Origin: VFJQ01 sp044226525
Lineage (GTDB): Bacteria; Verrucomicrobiota; Verrucomicrobiia; Chthoniobacterales; Chthoniobacteraceae
DNA length: 64,000 nucleotides
Assembly (NCBI GenBank): GCA_044226525.1
Contig: JBGAGV010000014.1
Location: 136,255-200,254, forward strand
Direction of reading: 5' to 3'
Position numbers and translations under genes: made by a program
Shown here: piece after piece, positions 35,433 through 43,444 of the stretch
How the letters are laid out: every line of letters starts with the position of its first letter
How positions within the stretch are numbered: the stretch's first letter is position 1
Notes under the pieces: generated by a model
Seen by the model: the letters and a program-made list of their open reading frames with translations, nothing else
The model's database searches: none
Told to the model about the DNA's origin: nothing

Positions 35433-36299
35433 CTACGCCCCAATGGGGTGCCAGGTGGTCTTGAACTCGACCAGATCACGAATCGCGAAGACGCCCTGCG
35501 CGCGATCGTCGAACCAATCGGTCGGCTGCTCGGCCTTCTGCAAATGCACGCGTTTCACACTCTCCGCCGCACCGAGCTTGAGCTGCTTGCGCTCGTCCGC
35601 ATTGGCCACGCCGCTGATCGCGCGCAGATGTTCGTGCGTGGCGAAGGTTGGCACGAGTTCGCTGCGGAAGCCGGTGAGCATATTCACCACGCCACCGGGC
35701 AGATCGCTCGTCGCCAGCATTTCACCCAGCACGATGGCGGGATAAGGCTGCGTCGTCGAAGCCATCGCCACGACGGCGTTGCCGCTCGTGATGGCGGGGG
35801 CAATGAGCGAGATGAGACCGAGCAGGGGAGCTTCGTCGGGCGCGATGATGCCGATGATGCCCATGGGTTCCGTCACGGTGAAGTTGAAGTGCGACGACGC
35901 CACCGGGTTCACATTCCCGAGCACCTGCTCGTATTTATCCGCCCAGCCGGCGTAGTGGATGAGCCGATCGATCGTCGCCGCCACCTCCTGCGCCGCGTCC
36001 TTTTCGCTCGCGCCGCCGAGGCGAATCGCCGCGACCATTTCCGCGCTGCGCGCCTCGATCATCTCCGCGAGGCGATAAAGAATCTGCCCGCGATTGTAAG
36101 CGGTGCGTTTCGCCCAGCCGGGACCGGCTTTCGCCGCGGCTTCGATGGCGTTGCGCAAGTCCTTCCGCGTGCATTGCGGGATGTTGGCGAAGAAGTTCCC
36201 GCTCGGGTCGAGCAGGGGCGTCACGCGTCCGCTCTCGCTGCGGATGAACGCGCCGCCCACATAGACCTTCGGAGTTTTGGTGATGGGAAGTCGGGACAT
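35433..36299 (-). CDS. Half-length aldehyde dehydrogenase-like protein lacking the catalytic Cys domain
   Basis: 288 aa. It aligns with the N-terminal/NAD-binding part of aldehyde dehydrogenases: VYVGGAFIRSESGR, AYNRGQILYRLAEMIEAR, TEPMGIIGIIAPDEAPLLGL and LPGGVVNMLTGF. The frame then ends with a tail (KEKAEQ-like LQKAEQPTDWF, LVEFKTTWHPIG) instead of the catalytic Cys/Glu domain. It is 9 bp downstream of a full-length ALDH gene. Sequence and order resemble the second, inactive half of ALDH16-type two-domain proteins, here as a separate gene. A structural or regulatory partner role for the upstream enzyme is inferred. It is not a frameshift product as far as I can see. Confidence 0.88.
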   Translation of the reverse strand: MSRLPITKTPKVYVGGAFIRSESGRVTPLLDPSGNFFANIPQCTRKDLRNAIEAAAKAGPGWAKRTAYNRGQILYRLAEMIEARSAEMVAAIRLGGASEKDAAQEVAATIDRLIHYAGWADKYEQVLGNVNPVASSHFNFTVTEPMGIIGIIAPDEAPLLGLISLIAPAITSGNAVVAMASTTQPYPAIVLGEMLATSDLPGGVVNMLTGFRSELVPTFATHEHLRAISGVANADERKQLKLGAAESVKRVHLQKAEQPTDWFDDRAQGVFAIRDLVEFKTTWHPIGA

Positions 36300-36308
36300 G
36301 GCGTTGAG

Positions 36309-37811
36309 CTAGATAAGTTTCGCGTAATCGAGCAGGCCCTGCCGGCCGCCTTCGCGTCCGAAGCCGCTTTCCTTGTAGCCGCCGAAGGGCGAGGTCGGAT
36401 CGAACTTGTTGTAAGTATTCGCCCACACCACGCCGGCCTTTAGCGCGACAGACATCTTCAAAATGCGCGACCCCTTGTCGGTCCACACGCCCGCCGAGAG
36501 TCCGTAAGCCGTGTTATTCGCTTTCTCGATCGCCTCGTCCACCGTGCGGAAAGTGAGCACGCTCAACACCGGCCCGAAGATCTCCTCATTCGCGATGCGG
36601 TGACTTTGCGTGACGTTCGAGAAGATGCTCGGCTTGAAATAGAAGCCTTTCGACGGCAGCCGGCACGCGGGCTGGTAAAGCTCCGCGCCTTCCTTCACGC
36701 CGCTCTGCACGAGTTCGGTGATCTTCGCGAGTTGCTCCTTGGAATTGATCGCGCCGAGATCGGTGTTCTTGTCGAGCGGATCGCCCACGCGCAGCACCTG
36801 GATGCGCCGACGCAGCTTCGCCAGCACCTCCTCCGCCACGCTCTCCTGCACCAGCAAGCGAGAGCCCGCGCAGCAGACGTGGCCTTGGTTGAAGAAGATC
36901 CCGTTCACGATCCCTTCCACCGCCTGATCGAGCGGCGCGTCGTCGAAGAGGATGTTCGCCGCCTTGCCGCCGAGTTCCATCGTCATCTTTTTGTCCGTCC
37001 CGGCGAGCGAACGCATGATGATCTTGCCCACCTCGGTCGAGCCGGTGAAAGCCACTTTGCTTGCGGTCGGATGCCCCATCACCGCCGCGCCCGTTTCACC
37101 TGCGCCGCTCACGATATTCACCACGCCCGGCGGCAGCTCAGCCTCCTGCAAAATCTCCGCCAGCTTCAGCGCCGTGATGCTCGTCGTCTCCGCCGGTTTG
37201 ATGACGATGCAATTTCCCGTGGCCAGCGCCGGAGCGAGTTTCCACGCCAACATGAGCAGCGGGAAATTCCATGGGATGACCTGCCCGACCACGCCCAGCG
37301 GCGCGACGCGGCGGCCTGGGGCGAGGCAGTCCAGCTTGTCCGCCCAGCCGGCGTGATAGAAGAAATGCGCCGCCGCCATTGGCACGTCGAAGTCGCGCGA
37401 TTCCTTGATCGGCTTGCCTCCGTCCATCGTCTCCGCCACGGCAAATTCCCGCGCGCGATCCTGCAGCAGCCGCGCGATGCGATAGATGTATTTCCCGCGC
37501 TCCGCTCCTGGCATTTTACCCCACACCTTGTCGTAAGCGCGCTGCGCCGCCTTGTAAGCCGCATCGACATCCGTCGCGCCGGCCAGCGCGATGTCCGCGA
37601 GCTTCTGCTCGTTGCCGGGGCTGATCGTCGGGAAATATTTGCCGCTCTTCGGCGCGACGAATTTGCCGTCGATGAACAGGTCGTAGCGTTTCTTCAGCTT
37701 CGGATCGGCCGTCTCCGGCGCGGGATCGAATTCCCACAGATCGCCGAAGATGAGCTCACGCGCCAGCTGCCGGCGCGAAACGAGTCGTTTGGGAGATGCT
37801 TTGCTGGCCAT
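36309..37811 (-). CDS. Aldehyde dehydrogenase (full length)
   Basis: 500 aa NAD(P)-dependent aldehyde dehydrogenase. Visible motifs: VIPWNFPLLMLAWKLAPALA (cofactor site), KPAETTSITALKLAEIL, FTGSTEVGK, catalytic-base MELGGKAANILFDDA, nucleophile Cys in GHVCCAGSRLLV and the C-terminal NEEIFGPVLSVLTF. Located between deoC (15 bp upstream) and a half-length ALDH (9 bp downstream). It likely oxidises acetaldehyde made by DeoC to acetate. The first ~40 residues (SKRLVSRRQLARELIFGDLW-like) are an extension beyond typical ALDHs, as in ALDH16-type proteins. Confidence 0.95.
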   Translation of the reverse strand: MASKASPKRLVSRRQLARELIFGDLWEFDPAPETADPKLKKRYDLFIDGKFVAPKSGKYFPTISPGNEQKLADIALAGATDVDAAYKAAQRAYDKVWGKMPGAERGKYIYRIARLLQDRAREFAVAETMDGGKPIKESRDFDVPMAAAHFFYHAGWADKLDCLAPGRRVAPLGVVGQVIPWNFPLLMLAWKLAPALATGNCIVIKPAETTSITALKLAEILQEAELPPGVVNIVSGAGETGAAVMGHPTASKVAFTGSTEVGKIIMRSLAGTDKKMTMELGGKAANILFDDAPLDQAVEGIVNGIFFNQGHVCCAGSRLLVQESVAEEVLAKLRRRIQVLRVGDPLDKNTDLGAINSKEQLAKITELVQSGVKEGAELYQPACRLPSKGFYFKPSIFSNVTQSHRIANEEIFGPVLSVLTFRTVDEAIEKANNTAYGLSAGVWTDKGSRILKMSVALKAGVVWANTYNKFDPTSPFGGYKESGFGREGGRQGLLDYAKLI

Positions 37812-37826
37812 GATTTGTCAGTGTCC

Positions 37827-38765
37827 TTAGTAGCCTTCGGTGGCGTCGCTGAAGAGATAAGGCGCCTGATATGCCCCCGTGCGCTCCTTCTCCAGTTGCC
37901 GCAGCAGATCGTTCAGCAGCGACGAGGCGCCGAAGCGATACCGCGTGTTGTTGAGCCACGCGTCGCCCAGCGTCTCCTTCACCGCGATGAGGAAATGCAG
38001 CGCCTGCTTCGCCGTGCGAATGCCGCCCGCGGGCTTCATCGCGATCGGCGTGCCGGTCTCGAGATAGAAATCGCGAATCGCCTCGAGCATCACCTGATTG
38101 TTCCCCAGCGTCGCGTTCGAAGAAGTCTTGCCTGTGCTCGTCTTGATGAAATCGCCCGGTCGCAACACCCGCATCGCGAGAAACGACGCCGCGCGGATAT
38201 TGTCGTAAGTCTCCAGTTCGCTCGTCTCGAAGATCACCTTCAGCGTTGCAGCGCCGCACGCTTCCAGCACCTGCGCGATTTCATCCTGCACCAGCGCCAG
38301 TTCGCCCGCGAGGAACGCGCCGCGATTGATCACCATGTCGATCTCGTCCGCGCCATCCGCCACCGCCGCGCGCACTTCGGCCAGCCGCGTCTTGAGCGGC
38401 GCCTGCCCGGAGGGGAACGCCGTCGCCACCGACGCGATCTTGATCTTCGTCCCCACGAGATGCCGCTTCGCATGCCGCACCATCGAGGGGTAAACGCACA
38501 CCGCCGCCGTGGACGGCGCATCGAGCCCCACATGCGGCGCGATCGCCTTGCGGCAGAGCGACTCCACCTTGCCCGGCGTATCCTTGCCCTCCAGCGTGGT
38601 GAGATCGATCATCGAACACGCCAGCTTCAGCCCGAAGACCTTCGACTTTTTCTTGATGCTCCGCGTGGTGAACTTGGCAACGCGCTCTTCCACGCCGACG
38701 GCATCGACGGGCCCGACCTCGTCGAGAAAACGGCGGAGCGATGATGCGGAGGCGACCGATGACAT
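37827..38765 (-). CDS. deoC: Deoxyribose-phosphate aldolase
   Basis: About 312 aa from the ATG at 38765 (MSSVASASS); an upstream ATG at 38801 would add 12 residues. It is longer than short bacterial DeoC, matching the ~310-aa group. Motifs: VCVYPSMVRHAKRHL, ATAFPSGQAPLKTRLAE, DEIDMVINRGAFLAG, the Schiff-base Lys in GDFIKTSTGK and the phosphate site KPAGGIRTAKQAL. Reaction: 2-deoxyribose-5-phosphate to glyceraldehyde-3-phosphate and acetaldehyde. First gene of a minus-strand operon with two ALDH genes that can remove the acetaldehyde. Confidence 0.96.
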   Translation of the reverse strand: MSSVASASSLRRFLDEVGPVDAVGVEERVAKFTTRSIKKKSKVFGLKLACSMIDLTTLEGKDTPGKVESLCRKAIAPHVGLDAPSTAAVCVYPSMVRHAKRHLVGTKIKIASVATAFPSGQAPLKTRLAEVRAAVADGADEIDMVINRGAFLAGELALVQDEIAQVLEACGAATLKVIFETSELETYDNIRAASFLAMRVLRPGDFIKTSTGKTSSNATLGNNQVMLEAIRDFYLETGTPIAMKPAGGIRTAKQALHFLIAVKETLGDAWLNNTRYRFGASSLLNDLLRQLEKERTGAYQAPYLFSDATEGY

Positions 38766-39073
38766 GCCGCCGTTATTCTCCAGAAAGCACCGTCCTGACA
38801 ATGCAAAAGCGCCGCAGCCGTCACAACCGTTCCGATCGAAACGCAGCCCCGTTGGAGTCAGCCTTCAAGCTGCGGAAAGGCGGCGGTGCAGTTCATTGCG
38901 AAGATGGCAGCCTTTCGGCTGAGCACGTTGAGGAGCAGCCTAAAGGCTGGACACCAACGGGGCTCCGCTTCCGCGGCGCTCCCCCTCGAAACCCGAAACC
39001 CGAAACGGCCGCGCGGCCGATACCCGAAAGCCGAGTGGACACCACCGCCCGCCGCCTCATACCCTCCGCACTC
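38766..39073. other. Divergent gap between deoC and a secreted protein gene, with a palindromic element
   Basis: 308 bp; promoters for deoC (minus) and the 39074 gene (plus) should lie here. The centre is occupied by a ~120-bp inverted-repeat element (38845-38964). A second string near 38985-39010 repeats cgaaacccgaaacccgaaac, a short degenerate tandem. Confidence 0.6.
38845..38964. repeat. 120-bp REP-like palindromic element
   Basis: The element begins agccccgttggagtcagcct and ends with a sequence whose reverse complement is agccccgttggtgtccagcc, so its ~21-bp termini are inverted repeats. Inside are further small stems, cagcctttcggctg and agcctaaaggct. No reading frame is present. It looks like a REP/MITE-type non-autonomous element or a strong transcript hairpin. 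Confidence 0.75.
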
Positions 39074-39652
39074 ATGAAGGCCCCTCCGCTCTTCCTCCTC
39101 CTCGCTTTCTCCGCCAGCACGCTTTTCGCCGCGCAAGCCCCCGGCGATTTTGCGGACATCAAATGGGGCGCATCGATGGGCGAGGCGCAAAGCTCCCTCG
39201 CCAGTCGTGGCGCGCATGTGAAAGACAAAAGCCGCGGCGCCGACCGGTTCGTCCTCACCGGCGGCACGTGGGCCGATCGTAACGTCGATGAATGGGAGCT
39301 TCACTTCGTCGCCAACCGCTTCGTTGGAGCCCGCATCGTGCTGAAGCCGGATGGCAAAGCGGAGGATCAATACCGCAAGCTCAAGTCCGCCCTCGTCACG
39401 AAGTTCGGCAGCGGCAACGACACACAGGTTGCGAAGCGTCGTCCGCCGCACTTCGTCTTCGGTCTCGGCTGGCGCGACAGCGGCACCGAAGCCGTTCCGC
39501 TTTCCGCTGCGTGGGAACTCACCTCGCTCATCGACAAGCGCGAGGTAGAGATTCGTCTCTGGGCTCACAAAGGCCGCGTCTTCGTCCAATACGCCACCGA
39601 CGATTCCGGCAGCGGCAGCGCCTCCCCAGCGAAGAAGAAGAAAGATCTGTAA
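39074..39652 (+). CDS. Secreted protein of unknown function
   Basis: 192 aa from the ATG at 39074, selected for its signal peptide (MKAPPLFLLLAFSASTLFAA). The mature part (GDFADIKWGASMGEAQSSL, then a two-strand/helix pattern ending DSGSGSASPAKKKKDL) resembles small periplasmic proteins that begin with 'DFxxxxWGxSxxEV', but I cannot name the family. The next gene starts 9 bp after its stop, so they are probably cotranscribed. Confidence 0.82.
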   Translation: MKAPPLFLLLAFSASTLFAAQAPGDFADIKWGASMGEAQSSLASRGAHVKDKSRGADRFVLTGGTWADRNVDEWELHFVANRFVGARIVLKPDGKAEDQYRKLKSALVTKFGSGNDTQVAKRRPPHFVFGLGWRDSGTEAVPLSAAWELTSLIDKREVEIRLWAHKGRVFVQYATDDSGSGSASPAKKKKDL

Positions 39653-39661
39653 TCTTCTCCT

Positions 39662-40504
39662 GTGCGCACGCTTCCCCTCGTCCTCCTCGCCGTGCTCGCC
39701 GCCCTCCCATCCCGCGCCGAGCAGCCCTACCAATCTCCGTATCAGCTCAAGTTCACCTTCCCGCTGAAGGAACTCGTGGGCGATCTCGACGGGCCGCGCG
39801 GCGAGGCGAAGAAATCGTCCGAGACTCCCTTCAGCGACTGGTATTCGCCCGCGCTCCAGCGCCGCTTCACCACGTGGGGCCCGTCCAGCAAGCAGTTCGA
39901 CCGCCCGCCATCGCTCAGCGGCAAGCCCGCCGAATTCCTCCGCCAGCGCGTCCTCGCCACCGCCATGCGTTACGTCGGCTACCGCTACCAGCATCATCAC
40001 TTGCCCGATTGGGACCCGCCGCAGGACTGGCCCTACAGCGCTTCGCCGCTCGGTCGGCAGAGCAAAGGCGTCGATTGCAGCAACTTCACCGCCTGGGTTT
40101 ACAACCTCGCCCTCGGCCTCAAGCCCACCGGCGAAACCCGCGCCCAATCCGCCCTCACCGAAGTCCCCGGTCCCGGCCCCGGCCGCACCACGAAAGTCGA
40201 GCGCATCGAACGCCCCGCCACCTGGGCCGATTTCCCCCGCGTCCTGAAAACCGGCGACCTCCTCTTCATCAAAAGCCGCAGCCGCGATGAAATCACCCAC
40301 GTCGTCCTCTGGGTCGGCCCGCTCGGCGAAGCCCCCGGTCACATCCCCCTCATCCTCGACAGCACCGGCGACGGCCACAAAGACAGCGCCGGCGTCCCAA
40401 TCCCCGACGGCATCCACCTCCGCCCCTTCACCGAGAAGTCCTGGTATGCCCAAAGCGCCAGCCATGCGCTGCGGTTCATTCCCGACGCATCGGCAACTCG
40501 ATAG
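39662..40504 (+). CDS. NlpC/P60-like secreted cysteine peptidase
   Basis: 280 aa starting at GTG 39662 with a signal peptide (VLLAVLAALPSRA). The catalytic Cys is in GVDCSNFTAWVYNLALG and the His in DEITHVVLWVG, with TGDLLFIK between them, the order and spacing of NlpC/P60 endopeptidases. An unusual YQHHHLPDWDPP insertion sits just before the Cys. These enzymes cleave peptidoglycan stem peptides. It follows the secreted 192-aa gene by 9 bp. Some C40-like proteins act on other amides, so the substrate is not certain. Confidence 0.87.
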   Translation: MRTLPLVLLAVLAALPSRAEQPYQSPYQLKFTFPLKELVGDLDGPRGEAKKSSETPFSDWYSPALQRRFTTWGPSSKQFDRPPSLSGKPAEFLRQRVLATAMRYVGYRYQHHHLPDWDPPQDWPYSASPLGRQSKGVDCSNFTAWVYNLALGLKPTGETRAQSALTEVPGPGPGRTTKVERIERPATWADFPRVLKTGDLLFIKSRSRDEITHVVLWVGPLGEAPGHIPLILDSTGDGHKDSAGVPIPDGIHLRPFTEKSWYAQSASHALRFIPDASATR

Positions 40505-40533
40505 CGCTTAGATTCGTCAAAACTGTCTTGCCT

Positions 40534-40794
40534 ATGCGTCGCGAGTCACTCGGCAGAATCGCCACGGGTTTTGGCGGTGCTGTCATCTTTATCGCAGTGG
40601 GCTACTGCGCTTCATATCTCTATTTTGTGCAGTCGCATACCGTCACGAATTTACGCGGCCCAGCCGGACGTGCGGTCACCACCACCTATCTTCTAATTCC
40701 AGACACGTCGTGGAATCGGATTCTCGCCGACGTGTATGCCCCACTGCTGAGACGATATCCCGGGAACAATGCTATCGATTGGGAACAACCATGA
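40534..40794 (+). CDS. Small single-pass membrane protein
   Basis: 86 aa from the ATG at 40534 (a TTG at 40528 is also possible). One N-terminal membrane segment (GFGGAVIFIAVGYCASYLYF), then a short extracytoplasmic region (TTTYLLIPDTSWNRILADVY). It overlaps the next gene by 4 bp (ATGA), which supports both being real. Not recognised. Confidence 0.65.
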   Translation: MRRESLGRIATGFGGAVIFIAVGYCASYLYFVQSHTVTNLRGPAGRAVTTTYLLIPDTSWNRILADVYAPLLRRYPGNNAIDWEQP

Positions 40795-41249
40795 CTGATA
40801 TGAAGCATCTCTTAATCGCCATCCTCACTGCCTGCCGCCTCACATCGTTTGCATGTGCCCTTGGCCATCCCGACTCAGCGGCGCCAGCCGTCAGCATGGT
40901 TCGGCTTATCGCCACGCCCGAACAGTTCACCGGAAAGCGCGTCCAGACATGCGGCTGGCTGGCCGTGAATATCTCCGACAAAGGTGCTCAGTTTACCCTC
41001 TACCTCTCGCGGCAATCTTTCGATTACTCTGAGTCTACGGAAGCCATCGCACTCGACGTGGAGTCGCTCGCAAAGATTCTTCCAGAGCCGCGGTCCATCT
41101 GGATTGCATTCAACGGTGAGTATGTTCGACTCCAAGGCACCTTCGAATGGACCGATCCGAAGGGAGAACATGATGTTCAACGAAGAATCACCAAGATTGA
41201 GAGTTTGTGGCAGCAGAAGCCGGGCACGCCGATATTCGAAGGCAAATGA
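40791..41249 (+). CDS. Secreted small protein, OB-fold-like
   Basis: 152 aa starting at the ATG at 40791, overlapping the preceding stop. It has a signal-peptide-like start (MKHLLIAILTACRLTSFACA) after three residues. The mature part MVRLIATPEQFTGKRVQTCG...YVRLQGTFEW has the strand pattern and 'L...P..F.GK.V...G' start of small OB-fold proteins. No catalytic motif. Function unknown. Confidence 0.7.
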   Translation: MTDMKHLLIAILTACRLTSFACALGHPDSAAPAVSMVRLIATPEQFTGKRVQTCGWLAVNISDKGAQFTLYLSRQSFDYSESTEAIALDVESLAKILPEPRSIWIAFNGEYVRLQGTFEWTDPKGEHDVQRRITKIESLWQQKPGTPIFEGK

Positions 41250-41259
41250 CTTCGGCCCT

Positions 41260-41276
41260 GCGAAGTTAAACTTCGC
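41260..41276. promoter_or_regulatory. 17-bp perfect palindrome
   Basis: GCGAAGTTAAACTTCGC has 8-bp arms around a single A. It lies between two small hypothetical genes, 59 bp before the 41335 start. It may be a dimeric regulator site or a small transcript hairpin; nothing else supports either role. Confidence 0.35.
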
Positions 41277-41334
41277 CCGCAGTGGCTTCCCAAGTGCAAT
41301 TTGAAACCACAGGGAATGATGTGCTGAGTTCCCG

Positions 41335-41703
41335 ATGAGCGAGGTGACTTTTTCGGGTAACGCAGGTGCAGAAAATCGCCCGGTCCGCTGGGGGCGTGTC
41401 GTGTTGGCCGCGGTCTTCGCGGCTGCCGCAGGGTGGTGGCTCTTGAATTGGATAGTTCCCGAACCGCCCAACTTTTATCGCGTGGCCGGAGAGTTGAACG
41501 ATCTCATTCATCGCGATCCGCGCTTTGCCGAGGTCGGTGCCCTATGTATGGCGGGTAAGTCGGTGATCGTGGTCGCCCCGGACGACCTGCCGCCCGAAAC
41601 CAAAGCGGACCTGGAACGCTTCGTCCGCGAAACGGCGAAGATTCCCAAGGAGGGCGTCCGCTACCTACCCGTGCCTTCCAAGCATGCACCCACCGCGCGC
41701 TAG
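41335..41703 (+). CDS. Small membrane-anchored protein
   Basis: 122 aa with one membrane segment (VVLAAVFAAAAGWWLLNWIV) and a C-terminal soluble region (FYRVAGELNDLIHRDPRFAE, then VVAPDDLPPETKADLERFVR). Unrecognised family. It ends 10 bp before the left inverted repeat of the GxxExxY element. Confidence 0.72.
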   Translation: MSEVTFSGNAGAENRPVRWGRVVLAAVFAAAAGWWLLNWIVPEPPNFYRVAGELNDLIHRDPRFAEVGALCMAGKSVIVVAPDDLPPETKADLERFVRETAKIPKEGVRYLPVPSKHAPTAR

Positions 41704-41712
41704 CCTTATCCC

Positions 41713-42202
41713 CCTTGTGCCTTTGTGCCTTTGTGCGAGGCCCTTTCCCCGCAAAGCACGAACCCCATGACTGAAAACGAAATTGCTAAAATCGTCGTGA
41801 ATGCCGCGTTCACCATTCACACAAAGCTTGGTCCCGGACTGCTCGAAACGGTTTACGAAGTTGTCTTTGCGCACGAACTTCGCAAACGCGGCTTGCACGT
41901 CGAAAGACAGGTGCCGATTCCCATTTTTACGACGGGCTTCGTTTCGAGGAAGGTTTCCGCGCTGACCTCGTGGTGGAGGATAAAGTGATCGTCGAACTGA
42001 AATCGGTCGAAACCCTTCTGCCGGTCCATGCGAAACAGGTGCTCACTCAGATCAAACTCACCAATCGAAAACTCGGGTTGCTGATCAACTTCGGCGCCGA
42101 TCTTTTGAAAGACGGCATCAAACGGATCATCCATGGCACACTCGATCCGGACGAGGTAACTCTCTAAGGGGCCTCGCACGAAGGCACAAAGGCACAAAGA
42201 GG
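41713..42202. mobile_element. Inverted-repeat-bounded GxxExxY element
   Basis: The GxxExxY gene is framed by two matching sequences in inverse orientation: left 41713-41743 and right 42168-42202. The left arm contains ttgtgcctttgtgcctttgt followed by gcgaggccc; the reverse complement of the right arm contains the same string with a single T-to-C change near its end. Arms are ~30 bp. The right arm abuts the gene's stop codon. No transposase is present and no target-site duplication could be identified. Confidence 0.6.
41767..42167 (+). pseudogene. GxxExxY family protein, frameshifted
   Basis: The N-terminal part starts at 41767 (MTENEIAKIVVNAAFTIHTK) and includes the family signature GPGLLETVYE, then HELRKRGLHVERQVPIPIF. 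The frame then breaks: at about 41930 the DNA reads catttttacgacggg, where one extra T would restore YDGLRFEEGFRADLVVED and continue into VIVELKSVETLLPVHAKQVL and QIKLTNRKLGLLINFGADLL to the stop at 42167. The two halves together equal the usual ~133-aa length. Loss of a T in a homopolymer is either a real mutation or a sequencing error. The family has a restriction-nuclease-like core (E-x-K in VELKSV) but no established function. Confidence 0.85.
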
Positions 42203-42381
42203 ATTGCTCGGAGATGTCTTCCGAGCACTGCGCCGCTGCTTGGCGTGTGATGACCTATGGAGTGGGATTGGAACTCCATGGCCCTTCTCTGCGTCGGGAT
42301 ATTTCTTGGCGCAGTCGTCTCGCAAGCGTTGCCGGGGCGGCGATTTGCGGGCACGATAGCGGTCTTCACTTTCACCGACCC
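42203..42381. other. Unassigned gap before the DUF2750 gene
   Basis: A short open frame from 42257 would give a hydrophobic peptide (MALLCVGIFLGAVVSQALPG) followed by low-complexity sequence overlapping the DUF2750 gene; it may be the remnant of a membrane protein. No other structure was recognised. Confidence 0.4.
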
Positions 42382-42744
42382 ATGCCTCAAGACCGTGCGA
42401 CCTCCGAAGACAACTCCCGGCGTTTCGTCGAGCAAGTGCGCGAGAGCGGGGAAGTGTGGGGGCTGCGTGGCGAGGAAGGCTGGGCGTATTGCACCTCCAG
42501 CGAATACGAAGACACCGATGTCCTCATCTTCTGGTCCGACCGGGCCGAGGCGCAGCAGCACGCGCAAGGCGAATGGGCGCGCCACCGGCCGACGGTGATC
42601 CCGCTGGAAGAGTTCATCGACCAATGGCTCGAAGGCATGCACGAAGACGGCGCCCTCGTCGGCCTGAATTGGGACGCCGATCTCTGCGGCATCGAGATGG
42701 AACCCAGCGACCTCGCCGACGAATTGACGGCGGAGGAATCCTGA
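42382..42744 (+). CDS. DUF2750 family protein
   Basis: 120 aa from the ATG at 42382 (MPQDRATSEDNSRRFVEQVR). Matches the DUF2750 pattern: FVEQVRESGEVWGLRGEEGW, DVLIFWSDRAEAQQHAQGEW, VIPLEEFIDQWLEGMHEDGA and VGLNWDADLCGIEMEPSDLA. DUF2750 proteins are small, cytoplasmic and uncharacterised; some occur among bacterial immunity-type proteins. The adjacent SUFU gene fits that setting, but no toxin is seen nearby. Confidence 0.85.
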   Translation: MPQDRATSEDNSRRFVEQVRESGEVWGLRGEEGWAYCTSSEYEDTDVLIFWSDRAEAQQHAQGEWARHRPTVIPLEEFIDQWLEGMHEDGALVGLNWDADLCGIEMEPSDLADELTAEES

Positions 42745-42827
42745 AGGCGTGAGCCGGTAATCTCGCCGTCGAGAGAATCGCCGATTTCACGCTGGGCGTC
42801 TGCTCGGGTGTCTCGTAGCCTGCCTCC

Positions 42828-43412
42828 ATGCCGACTGAACGCCCCTCCGAAGAGTCCGACTGGGAACGGATATGGAACGCTCGCTTGCGTGCCGTCGAGG
42901 CGATTCTCGGGCCCGCCGGCGATGTGGTGTTTCACGCGGCGATCCCGATGTTCATGGGCGGCGCTGCCGATGTGGTTCCGTTTCCGGACTATGTTCCGGG
43001 CTGCACCTACGTCACCGCGGATTTGACCGGTGAGGGCGCGGGTCAACCCGTCAACCGCTTCGGTAATTACGAACTGATGATGTGCACGCGCACCGATCTT
43101 CCTGCTGCGCCGAATCTGCTCTCCAAACTGGGGCAATATACGCTGAAGACCGTTCTCCAACCCGGGGCGTCCATGGATATCGGCACTTTCTTCGGCGACT
43201 CGACTCTCCGCGCGCTGCTCTTCACTCATCCCGGCGATTCGCCTGCACAGTTTGTTCTGGAGGAGCAACCGTGCAGTCTGCTGCTCTGCTTGGGCATCAC
43301 CTTGGAGGAACTCGCCTTCAAAAAGAACCACGGCCCCGCTTCGCTTTTGGAACGTCTCCGCACCGCTGGCGTGTTTCCCTACACGGTGCCGGATCGGGCC
43401 TCGGTCGTCTAA
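42828..43412 (+). CDS. Suppressor of fused (SUFU) domain protein
   Basis: 194 aa. The complete bacterial SUFU-like fold is visible: VVPFPDYVPGCTYVTADLTG, NYELMMCTRTDLPAAPNLLS, GQYTLKTVLQPGASMDIGTF, CSLLLCLGITLEELAFKKNH and a C-terminal VFPYTVPDRASVV. In bacteria, SUFU-family proteins are frequent immunity proteins of polymorphic toxin systems. Here it is a stand-alone gene following DUF2750, so it may be an orphan immunity gene. Intact, no frameshift. Confidence 0.9.
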   Translation: MPTERPSEESDWERIWNARLRAVEAILGPAGDVVFHAAIPMFMGGAADVVPFPDYVPGCTYVTADLTGEGAGQPVNRFGNYELMMCTRTDLPAAPNLLSKLGQYTLKTVLQPGASMDIGTFFGDSTLRALLFTHPGDSPAQFVLEEQPCSLLLCLGITLEELAFKKNHGPASLLERLRTAGVFPYTVPDRASVV

Positions 43413-43444
43413 CTCCGGCGGATAGAGCGGCATCACTTCGGGCC

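Noticed and set aside
38741..39073. An N-terminal extension of the 39074 gene
   Set aside because: The added residues translate the palindromic repeat element, and the ATG at 39074 gives a proper signal peptide.
42257..42598. A 113-codon plus-strand gene upstream of DUF2750
   Set aside because: Only the first ~30 residues look protein-like (hydrophobic), and the rest overlaps DUF2750 in another frame as low-complexity sequence. At best it is a remnant.
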